Position numbers and translations under genes: made by a program | Notes under the pieces: model-generated | What the model was told of the DNA's origin: nothing | Databases searched by the model: none | The model's input: the letters and a program-made list of their open reading frames with translations, nothing else | Assembly (NCBI RefSeq): GCF_938045465.1 | Contig: NZ_CALIBF010000178.1 | Location: forward strand, 1-12,793 | DNA length: 12,793 bases | Source: an uncultured Campylobacter sp. | Lineage (GTDB): Bacteria; Campylobacterota; Campylobacteria; Campylobacterales; Campylobacteraceae | Direction: 5' to 3' | Shown here: positions 1 through 4,950 of the stretch, piece by piece | Layout of the letters: each line of letters opens with the position of its first letter | Position numbering within the stretch: position 1 is the stretch's first letter

Positions 1-57
1 AAAATTTTAAAGCCGAAGCTTTATGAAAAGTATAAGGATGTGGTTATAGAGGTGTGA
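1..57 (+). CDS. C-terminal end of an unidentified protein (5' truncated by window edge)
   Basis: Frame 1 is open from the first base to a TGA at 55-57, giving 18 residues ending in KLYEKYKDVVIEV. The stop is followed 10 bp later by the GTG of the next small ORF, with no room for a promoter, so this is probably the end of the upstream gene in a short plus-strand operon. Eighteen residues are too few to assign a family. The call rests only on the open frame and the tight spacing, and chance is possible. Confidence 0.4.
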   Translation, partial: KILKPKLYEKYKDVVIEV

Positions 58-67
58 GGGCGAAAGA

Positions 68-232
68 GTGAATACAGTATTGATGGCTAAAATAGATATT
101 TTATTAAATTTGATAAATTTTGCTAACGATATGCTTAATGAAAGTATGCCCCCGACAACAAGCTACAGCCTAATGAGGCGCTATTCAAACAATGACAACT
201 ATCTCAAAAAAAGCCATAGGAATAAAAAATGA
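68..232 (+). CDS. Small hypothetical protein (54 aa, GTG start), translationally coupled to the next gene
   Basis: The ORF opens with GTG at 68, preceded by a GAGGG Shine-Dalgarno at a good distance, and runs 54 codons to a TGA at 230-232. That stop overlaps the ATG of the following gene (ATGA at 229-232), the usual sign of translational coupling. An internal ATG at codon 6 has no visible ribosome site, so GTG is preferred. The product has an amphipathic N-terminal half (KIDILLNLINFANDML) and a polar, basic C-terminal half ending in KKSHRNKK. There is no signal peptide, transmembrane helix or metal motif, and I do not recognise the family. It could be a small partner of the zinc-ribbon membrane protein downstream, but only position supports this. 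Confidence 0.5.
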   Translation: MNTVLMAKIDILLNLINFANDMLNESMPPTTSYSLMRRYSNNDNYLKKSHRNKK

Positions 233-804
233 GCACTAGAATAGGTTTAATACTTTTGGGCGCATTTTTTGTATTTGAAAGCATTCTTGGCTGCTTTAGC
301 GGAAAGATGTATTTTAAATACGGGGGCTGGAGCGCAGTTGAGCCGGTCTATATTATCAAGATTTTTATCATCGGCGTATTGTTTGCTTCTGCGGGAATTT
401 TCATAAACAAAAAAATAGGTAGAGTGATTAATGCCTTGATAGGCTTAAACCTTTTAATAATATCTATAGAAATTTTTACAACGCAAGATCCCGCAGGAAT
501 ACAAAACAAAATCGGATATCCTCTTCTTATCTCGGGATTTTTGGTTTTACTTATTAGTATCTCGTTTTTTTACCTCGCCTTCCATTCTGAGAAGAGCATA
601 AAAAGATATCCGCAATATATGTGGTGCAAAGACTGCTTTAAATTTTACCTGTACGAGGACGTCAAAGATACTGATCAAATTTGCTCATACTGCGACAAAA
701 AGCTAACGGAGTATAAAAATGACGGCGTGTATCAGCAAAGAAATGCTTCCGATCAAAGCGTTAAAGCTCCAAAGCGTAAAAAGCGTAAATTTAAAAAGCG
801 ATGA
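229..804 (+). CDS. Membrane protein with four TM helices and a C-terminal zinc ribbon (hypothetical)
   Basis: The 191-residue product has four hydrophobic segments at about residues 4-21, 39-58, 66-83 and 96-118. After these comes a soluble tail holding two CxxC pairs, C133-x2-C136 and C152-x2-C155, spaced like a small zinc ribbon. The protein ends in a strongly basic stretch (KAPKRKKRKFKKR). Lysine and arginine density after helix 4 puts the zinc ribbon in the cytoplasm by the positive-inside rule. A zinc ribbon plus basic tail could bind nucleic acid or a protein partner; this is inference. The ATG overlaps the stop of the 54-residue ORF, so the two are likely co-translated. Base composition is more AT-rich than in the central metabolic genes, as expected for accessory DNA. 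No family recognised. Confidence 0.75.
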   Translation: MSTRIGLILLGAFFVFESILGCFSGKMYFKYGGWSAVEPVYIIKIFIIGVLFASAGIFINKKIGRVINALIGLNLLIISIEIFTTQDPAGIQNKIGYPLLISGFLVLLISISFFYLAFHSEKSIKRYPQYMWCKDCFKFYLYEDVKDTDQICSYCDKKLTEYKNDGVYQQRNASDQSVKAPKRKKRKFKKR

Positions 805-1126
805 AATTTACAAGATGGCTTTCTTGCTTTACTCTTACGCGCTTATCTGTTACCGCTCTGCTATCCCGATACTCCGCCGCTTTGTAAAATTTCAGACGTA
901 AGCGCTAGATATACGCGCATTCAATTGCCGCAGGAAATTCTAAAACTCCACGTGAAATTTTAAAATTTCAAATCCTTTGCGTCTTGCTAAATTTCTAAAT
1001 TTTATAGTTTCAAATTTCGCGGATTAAACTCCGCGCTGAGATTATTGTCTTAAGCAAACAGGCTCCAAGCGCGGTAAACAAACTTCTAAATTTTACCACG
1101 CGCCCGATGATTTGCCGCAAGCAGTC

Positions 1127-1157
1127 GCTTCGCGCGAGCGGGCACTTTGCGCGAAGC
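1127..1157. repeat. 9-bp perfect inverted repeat (hairpin), possible bidirectional terminator
   Basis: GCTTCGCGC (1127-1135) and GCGCGAAGC (1149-1157) are exact reverse complements around a 13-nt loop. On the plus strand it is followed only by TTTAG, and on the minus strand there is no T run, so it is a weak intrinsic terminator at best. Lying between two convergent genes, it could block read-through in both directions. Confidence 0.4.
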
Positions 1158-1202
1158 TTTAGACTACGCAGGCGGCGATATAAAGCAACCGAAAGTACTT
1201 AT

Positions 1203-1232
1203 GCGGCGAAATTTACGCCAAAGCCTCGCCGC
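1203..1232 (-). terminator. Hairpin just downstream of the DUF4197 gene, weak terminator candidate
   Basis: GCGGCGA (1203-1209) pairs with TCGCCGC (1226-1232) across a 16-nt loop, 6 bp past the DUF4197 stop codon. The stem is GC-rich, but no U-tract follows on the minus strand, so this could be a transcript-end stabiliser rather than a true terminator. Confidence 0.3.
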
Positions 1233-1237
1233 GAGCT

Positions 1238-1969
1238 TTATTTCAGCACCTTGCCTAAAATCCCCGCGCCTTTGCCGACGGCGCTGCCGCGAAGCGCGCT
1301 TTCTTTTTCCCTCATTACCGCAAACAGCCCATCCAGCGTCTTTTGCGTGATGTAATCGTTCAAATCCTCGCCCTGCTTAGGCAGATACTCGCTCGCGCCC
1401 AGTCCGCGCGCGATGTTTTGCACCGCTTCATTACCCGCGATTTTGCTTTGCGCGAAGGAATTTAGCCCGTTATACGCCGTCGCGAAGCTGTTTTTGCTCA
1501 TCATATCGCTTACGATCGGTCTAAAAACCGCCCGCAGCTTCGCGCCCGATTTGCTCTGCAAATACTCGCTAAGCGCCGTGTCACCGCCGCCGATGAGCTT
1601 TTTAACGTCGGCGTCGCTCATAGATTTCAGATCTTGCAAAAATATCTTGCTCGCACTGCTCACCGCCTTGGTAGCGGCATCGTTCATACTCACGACGAGC
1701 TCGCGCTCCCATTTATCGCCGCCCACCTTTCTCGCAAGCTTCGCAGCCGCCTTCAGCGAAGGAGGAAGTTCGATTTTAGCGGTCTTACTGTGGATGTAGC
1801 CCTTGGCGAGCTCGGCTACGGCGCGGTTTGTGGCGGAAGCGAGCAGCTCTTTGTAGTTTCCGCTCTGAGTCGCACCGAGCACGTCCGCGCCCTGCTTTAG
1901 GATATCCGTTACGTCCGCATGCGCGAGCGACAGCGACGCAGCGGCGAGTAAAACCATAAATTTTTTCAT
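1238..1969 (-). CDS. Exported DUF4197 family protein
   Basis: The product is 243 residues when started at the ATG at 1969, which has an AAGGT ribosome site nearby and gives a clean signal peptide (MKKFMVLLAAASLSLAHA, cut before DVTDILKQG). An upstream in-frame start at 2056 would put 29 non-signal residues in front of this peptide and is rejected. The mature part is helical and rich in Ala, Lys and Ser. Its features fit the DUF4197 family of periplasmic proteins: an N-terminal DILKQGADVLG segment, a central KLARKVGGDKWERELVVSMNDAA block and a TQKTLDGLFAVM-type C-terminal segment. The biochemical function of that family is unknown to me. It stands alone, convergent with the gene on its left and separated from gdhA by a long intergenic region. 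A promoter candidate lies at 1998-2003. Confidence 0.85.
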   Translation of the reverse strand: MKKFMVLLAAASLSLAHADVTDILKQGADVLGATQSGNYKELLASATNRAVAELAKGYIHSKTAKIELPPSLKAAAKLARKVGGDKWERELVVSMNDAATKAVSSASKIFLQDLKSMSDADVKKLIGGGDTALSEYLQSKSGAKLRAVFRPIVSDMMSKNSFATAYNGLNSFAQSKIAGNEAVQNIARGLGASEYLPKQGEDLNDYITQKTLDGLFAVMREKESALRGSAVGKGAGILGKVLK

Positions 1970-1997
1970 ATTGCAACCTTTGGATAAAATTTGCGCC

Positions 1998-2003
1998 ATT
2001 ATG
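1998..2003 (-). promoter_or_regulatory. Candidate extended -10 promoter for the DUF4197 gene
   Basis: Read on the minus strand the sequence is TGGCATAAT: a CATAAT hexamer preceded by TGn, the extended -10 form common in Campylobacter housekeeping promoters, where a -35 box is often absent. Transcription would begin about 22 nt upstream of the ATG at 1969. This is a motif match only. Confidence 0.35.
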
Positions 2004-2132
2004 CCAAAATGCGGTAAACGCTCAGCCTGCGCTCGGTTTAAATTTACGCGCTGCACGGGCGAGCTGAGATAAAATTTTAGACTAAATTTAAAAGCGGCTT
2101 CGAGTTAAATTTTAAACGTCAAATTTCAAAGC

Positions 2133-2167
2133 TAAATTTAACGGGCAAAATTTACCCGCCAAATTTA
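2133..2167. repeat. Nested inverted repeat around an AAATTT core
   Basis: TAAATTT (2133-2139) pairs with AAATTTA (2161-2167). Inside that, CGGG (2142-2145) pairs with CCCG (2155-2158) across a 9-nt loop, with a two-base mismatch on each side. An alternative outer pairing GCTAAATTT (2131-2139) with AAATTTAGC (2174-2182) also exists. No linked gene feature identifies its role. Confidence 0.4.
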
Positions 2168-2305
2168 AAGATAAAATTTAGCAGCGGCGGACTTTGCATG
2201 TTTGCGACTAAATTTAAAAGCGACGTTGCGACGACTTAAATTTTAAACCGCGCCGATCGAGCGTCATTTAAAATTTACGCAGCGCGCGCGATACCAACGC
2301 AAGCC

Positions 2306-2348
2306 GCGCAGAGAGGATTATAGCGATGAGCGGCTATATCCTCGGCGC
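2306..2348. other. Strong intergenic hairpin, unexplained (operator, RNA structure or decayed element)
   Basis: GAGGATTATAGC (2313-2324) pairs with GCTATATCCTC (2333-2343) with one bulged T and an 8-nt loop. Beyond a small internal loop, GCGC (2306-2309) pairs with GCGC (2345-2348). This is the longest pairing I found in the intergenic DNA. It is not next to a stop codon: gdhA ends about 105 bp away. There is no T run on either side, so an intrinsic terminator is unlikely. Confidence 0.4.
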
Positions 2349-2411
2349 AAACGATTAAAATTTTATCAAAGCAGCCAAAAAGCTCGTCGTAAATTTAAAG
2401 AGTTTAAATTT

Positions 2412-2431
2412 AAAAGCGAGCTGCCGCTTTT
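2412..2431 (-). terminator. Candidate intrinsic terminator after gdhA
   Basis: On the minus strand AAAAGCG and CGCTTTT form a 7-bp stem with a 6-nt loop, 22 bp past the gdhA stop. The T-rich 3' arm continues into AAATTTAAA, which resembles a short rho-independent terminator. The stem is AT-rich and short, so strength is doubtful. Confidence 0.45.
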
Positions 2432-2453
2432 GACAAAATAAAGCGAGTTAAGC

Positions 2454-3812
2454 TTAAACCAGCCCTTGATCCAGCATCGCGTCGGCTACGCGGCGAAAGC
2501 CCGCGATATTCGAGCCCAGCACGAGATTGCCCTCCGCGCCGAATTCCTTCGAGGTCTCGTAGCTGGTACGAAATATGTGGCGCATGATCTCGCGCAGCTT
2601 GCCGTCGACCTGTTCGAAGCTCCACGACGCCATCTGCGCGTTTTGCGCCATCTCAAGCCCGCTTGTAGCCACGCCGCCCGCATTCGCCGCTTTGGCAGGA
2701 CCGAAAAGAAAGTCTTTTTGCGCGAGCATAAAATCGATCGCCTCAAGCGTGCTTGGCATATTCGCGCCCTCGCAAACCATGCGACATCCGTTGGCATAGA
2801 GAGTCTTTACGTCTTGCAGATTAAGCTCGTTTTGCGTAGCGCTCGGAAATGCCGCATCGCACGGCACGCTCCACACGCCGTTGCGGCCTGCGGGATAGGC
2901 GCTAACTGGGATAAATTTTGCGTTAGGGCGCTCTTTAATATATTCGCAAAGCCCTACGCGCAGCTGCTCTTTTAGCTTTTTAAGAAGCATTACATCGATT
3001 CCCTCGGTGTCATAGATAAAGCCCGTAGAATCGCTTACGGTGACGGGTTTTGCCTGCATCTGATATAGCTTTTCGGCGGTGTAGATAGCGACGTTGCCGG
3101 CGCCAGAGATCGTGCAAATTTTGCCGTGCAGCGAATCGCCCCTGGTAGCGAGCATCTCGTTTGCAAAATAGACCGATCCGTAGCCCGTAGCCTCGGTGCG
3201 CGCAAGACTACCGCCCCAGCTTAGCCCCTTGCCCGTAAGCGCGCCGTCGAATCTGCGGGTGAGCTTTTTATACGCGCCGTACATATAGCCGATCTCGCGA
3301 CCGCCCACGCCGATGTCGCCCGCGGGCACGTCGGTATTGGAGCTGATTAGGCGGTGAAGTTCTAACATAAAAGCTTGGCAAAATCTCATAATCTCGCCGT
3401 CGCTCTTGCCCTTGGGATCGAAATTTGCGCCGCCTTTTGCGCCGCCGATATTAAGACCCGTGAGGGAATTTTTAAAAATTTGCTCAAACCCTAAAAATTT
3501 TAAAACGCCCAAATTTACGCTCGGATGAAAGCGCAGACCGCCTTTGTAAGGGCCCAGAGCGGAGTTGAACTCTATGCGATATCCCGTATGCACGCAGGGC
3601 TCGCCGTCGTCGCTCATATAGACGACGCGAAACATCATCGTGCGCTCGGGCGCCAAAATGCGCTCTAAAATTTTATTTTTCACGTATCGCTCATCGCGCT
3701 TTAGAAGCGGTATGAGCGAGTATAAAATTTCGGTCGATGCCTGGATAAAGACCTCCTGACCGGGATTGGCACGCTTTAAATTTAGCAGCAAGCCGTCGAT
3801 GTAAGATTTCAT
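2454..3812 (-). CDS. gdhA: NADP-specific glutamate dehydrogenase
   Basis: The enzyme interconverts 2-oxoglutarate, ammonia and NADPH with glutamate in the cytoplasm, and is usually a hexamer that assimilates ammonium. At 452 residues it has the normal length of the bacterial hexameric class. Visible motifs are the substrate-binding segment GPYKGGLRFHPSV (about 87-99), the glycine-rich LTGLNIGGAKGG (118-129) with the catalytic-region lysine, PAGDIGVGGREIGYM (163-177), and the Rossmann turn ISGAGNVA (235-242). The strand after that turn reads VSDSTGF (259-265); the SDS triplet is typical of NADP(H)-preferring forms such as E. coli GdhA. The ATG overlaps the mqnA stop by 4 bp (ATGA) and has a very strong AAAGGAGG ribosome site, so it is likely translated from the mqnA message at a higher rate. 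Nothing appears truncated. Confidence 0.97.
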   Translation of the reverse strand: MKSYIDGLLLNLKRANPGQEVFIQASTEILYSLIPLLKRDERYVKNKILERILAPERTMMFRVVYMSDDGEPCVHTGYRIEFNSALGPYKGGLRFHPSVNLGVLKFLGFEQIFKNSLTGLNIGGAKGGANFDPKGKSDGEIMRFCQAFMLELHRLISSNTDVPAGDIGVGGREIGYMYGAYKKLTRRFDGALTGKGLSWGGSLARTEATGYGSVYFANEMLATRGDSLHGKICTISGAGNVAIYTAEKLYQMQAKPVTVSDSTGFIYDTEGIDVMLLKKLKEQLRVGLCEYIKERPNAKFIPVSAYPAGRNGVWSVPCDAAFPSATQNELNLQDVKTLYANGCRMVCEGANMPSTLEAIDFMLAQKDFLFGPAKAANAGGVATSGLEMAQNAQMASWSFEQVDGKLREIMRHIFRTSYETSKEFGAEGNLVLGSNIAGFRRVADAMLDQGLV

Positions 3813-4501
3813 AGTTCCTCCTTTTGAACCGGATTAAATTTTAATTTTTTGGCTTTAGCGATAAATTTTTTCAGCGCCAGCTCCTCGCGGACGCCGATTT
3901 TGTAGCTTATAAATTTCAAATAATTTAAAATTTCGCGCTCTTTTATGCCGCGCGAAAAGGCGTAGCTTCGCAGGATATATCTTGGAATTTTAATGCGCGA
4001 ACGTAAAAATTTCGTCGCTAGGCGCGAGTAAGCTTTATCGTTTTTCACACAGCACAGCCGCCCGAAAACGAAGGGCAAGCCCGTGCGCTGCTGCCAAATT
4101 TCGCCAAGATCGTAAAATTTATCCTTGCCCTGCGAAAGCAGCGCCTTTAGAGCATTATCGCCGATTAGCACCTCGCCGCTAAGATCCAGCACGCGGGCTA
4201 GCATATTTGAGCTCATCGACGCGGGATCGAGCCTGGGCGCCGAGTTTTTGCGCACGAGTACGCTTAGCACTTCGCGCTTTGCGACGATTCCAAGAGGCAG
4301 TCTGCGGTATTTTGCGCGGCGGCTTTCGATGCTGGAGATTACCGCGGCATCTATGCGTCTATAATAAAGATCGGCGCAGAGTTTGCTCGGCACCCCTTTT
4401 TTAAATTCTATCGATTTTTTAACATAAGACGGCAGCGGAAGGGATTTTAAAAATACGTGAAAAGGGAGCAAATTTAGATAATCGATTTTGCCTAATAACA
4501 T
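3809..4501 (-). CDS. mqnA: Menaquinone biosynthesis protein MqnA-like (chorismate dehydratase, futalosine pathway)
   Basis: This 230-residue protein has the N-terminal signature GKIDYLNLLPFHVF (4-17), close to the G-x-I-x-Y-x-N-x-x-P opening of the MqnA/MqnD periplasmic-binding-like fold. It also shows the internal DAAVISSIES stretch and LIGDNALKAL, where the MqnA family carries its conserved GD-A segment. MqnA converts chorismate to 3-[(1-carboxyvinyl)oxy]benzoate, the first committed step of the futalosine menaquinone route used by Campylobacter and Helicobacter. It is somewhat shorter than many MqnA proteins, but short forms are expected in this group. It has no signal peptide, so it is cytoplasmic. 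GGAG lies before the ATG. It is the first gene of an mqnA-gdhA pair joined by an ATGA overlap. MqnD is the main alternative, but the start motif favours MqnA. Confidence 0.8.
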   Translation of the reverse strand: MLLGKIDYLNLLPFHVFLKSLPLPSYVKKSIEFKKGVPSKLCADLYYRRIDAAVISSIESRRAKYRRLPLGIVAKREVLSVLVRKNSAPRLDPASMSSNMLARVLDLSGEVLIGDNALKALLSQGKDKFYDLGEIWQQRTGLPFVFGRLCCVKNDKAYSRLATKFLRSRIKIPRYILRSYAFSRGIKEREILNYLKFISYKIGVREELALKKFIAKAKKLKFNPVQKEEL

Positions 4502-4509
4502 AACTTTCT

Positions 4510-4560
4510 CCGAATTTAGCGCAGAAAAAAGGGCTAAATTCCGGCGCTAAATCGGAATTT
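4510..4560 (-). terminator. Terminator-like hairpin with a competing fold in front of mqnA (possible attenuator)
   Basis: Read on the minus strand, AAATTCCG (4560-4553) pairs with CGGAATTT (4543-4536) across a 9-nt loop, followed by AGCCC and six Ts (4530-4525). This looks like an intrinsic terminator 19 nt after the lipoprotein stop, though the T run starts 5 nt past the stem. A second fold is possible: CCGATTTAGCGC (4555-4544) can pair with GCGCTAAATTCGG (4522-4510) with one bulge. That 3' arm ends on the first two bases of the GGAG ribosome site of mqnA. The two stems share bases 4553-4555 and so compete. Regulation is inference. Confidence 0.5.
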
Positions 4561-4578
4561 AATCAAAAATTTTAAAGT

Positions 4579-4950
4579 TTATTTGACCTCGGTGATCGGG
4601 ATGGATTTGTATTTGCTAAACTCCACTATGCCCTCACCTTTTTTGAAGTGGATGCTCACTCCATCCTTGTTCTCCATATAGATGCCGTCGGCGGCACGCT
4701 CGCGCTTGAGGTTGTAGCTTTTGCCGCTATCGTCCTTTAACACGGCGGTATTGAAATCGTCGTTTGAGCTAAGCGAAAGCTTTTTGCCCCGCTCATCGAC
4801 GAAATAGAAGGTCTTCGCATTCTCTTTGGTTATGGTTTTTTCGCTCTGTGCTTGCTTATTCATAGCGCTATCCGGGGATTGGCGGAGCTGGTTTGAGCCG
4901 CATCCTAGCAAAACTAGCGCCAAAGCGGCACACGATAGAACTTTAAACAT
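4579..4950 (-). CDS. Small lipoprotein resembling the MliC family of C-type lysozyme inhibitors
   Basis: A 123-residue protein with a lipoprotein signal peptide: MFKVLSCAALALVLLGC, lipobox LLGC with the modified cysteine at residue 17, followed by GSN rather than Asp, so outer-membrane sorting is plausible. After a polar linker (18-45) the domain reads YFVDERGKKLSL, NTAVLKDDSGKSYNLKRE, ADGIYMENKDG and HFKKGEGIVEF. This order matches the MliC fold pattern of strand, 'A-L-G-x-x-Y-x-L', 'S-G-x-x-Y' and 'W-K-G-x-x-A-x-L'. The inhibitor loop motif SGxxY appears here as DGIY, with Asp replacing Ser, and the usual disulfide cysteines are absent. The start lies inside pncB (8-bp overlap) with AAAGGA upstream. 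A role as lysozyme inhibitor is inferred from resemblance; a generic lipoprotein remains possible. Confidence 0.65.
   Translation of the reverse strand: MFKVLSCAALALVLLGCGSNQLRQSPDSAMNKQAQSEKTITKENAKTFYFVDERGKKLSLSSNDDFNTAVLKDDSGKSYNLKRERAADGIYMENKDGVSIHFKKGEGIVEFSKYKSIPITEVK

Larger units (their letters stand above)
805..1237. other. Gene-free intergenic region between convergent genes
   Basis: No convincing gene is present. The plus-strand membrane-protein gene ends at 804 and the minus-strand DUF4197 gene ends at 1238, so both 3' ends face this stretch. It contains a perfect 16-bp palindrome centred on TTAA (954-969), a small hairpin CGCGGA/TCCGCG (1018-1035), a 9-bp inverted repeat (1127-1157) and a 7-bp hairpin just past the DUF4197 stop (1203-1232). 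AAATTT-type words are frequent. A 28-codon ORF at 801-887 overlaps the upstream stop but has no other support. Confidence 0.6.
2083..2418 (+). repeat. Three dispersed direct copies of TAAATTTAAAAGCG
   Basis: Identical 14-mers lie at 2083-2096, 2209-2222 and 2405-2418. The first two extend to a 17-bp identity (GACTAAATTTAAAAGCG at 2080-2096 and 2206-2222). Spacings are 126 and 196 bp, too irregular for a CRISPR array or a plasmid-type iteron set. Each contains the AAATTT word common across this genome, so part of the likeness is compositional. Confidence 0.55.
1970..2453. other. Long AAATTT-rich intergenic region with repeats and hairpins
   Basis: These 484 bp separate the DUF4197 start from the gdhA stop, both on the minus strand. 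No plausible gene is seen on either strand. The stretch is filled with AAATTT-centred palindromes, holds three copies of TAAATTTAAAAGCG, a nested inverted repeat at 2133-2167 and a strong hairpin at 2306-2348, and ends with a candidate gdhA terminator at 2412-2431. Mixed GC-rich islands (GCGCGCGCG near 2283) and AT-rich words give it a patchy composition. It could be a small RNA locus, a decayed gene or plain intergenic DNA. Confidence 0.6.

Noticed and set aside
801..887. 28-codon ORF overlapping the stop of the zinc-ribbon membrane protein by ATGA
   Set aside because: The overlap is suggestive, but the peptide is short, has no ribosome site of its own and shows no motif.
719..901. 60-codon plus-strand ORF overlapping the 3' end of the membrane-protein gene
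   Set aside because: It is out of frame with the supported gene for half its length and has no ribosome site.
1107..1900. Plus-strand ORFs opposite the DUF4197 gene
   Set aside because: They are shadows of a well-supported minus-strand gene, with biased composition and no protein motifs.
1970..2056. Extended start of the DUF4197 gene at 2056
   Set aside because: It would place 29 residues ahead of a clean signal peptide, and the ATG at 1969 has its own ribosome site and a plausible promoter.
2331..2357. Ten-codon ORF (ATG at 2326) inside the intergenic hairpin as a leader peptide
   Set aside because: There is no structural gene downstream on the plus strand for it to regulate, so a leader role makes no sense there.
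2083..2418. CRISPR array or iteron origin from the repeated 14-mers
   Set aside because: Only three copies, unequal spacing of 126 and 196 bp, unit too short, and no cas or rep gene nearby.
2466..2975. 169-codon plus-strand ORF opposite gdhA
   Set aside because: It lies wholly inside gdhA, which has full family motifs, and has no ribosome site or recognisable domain.
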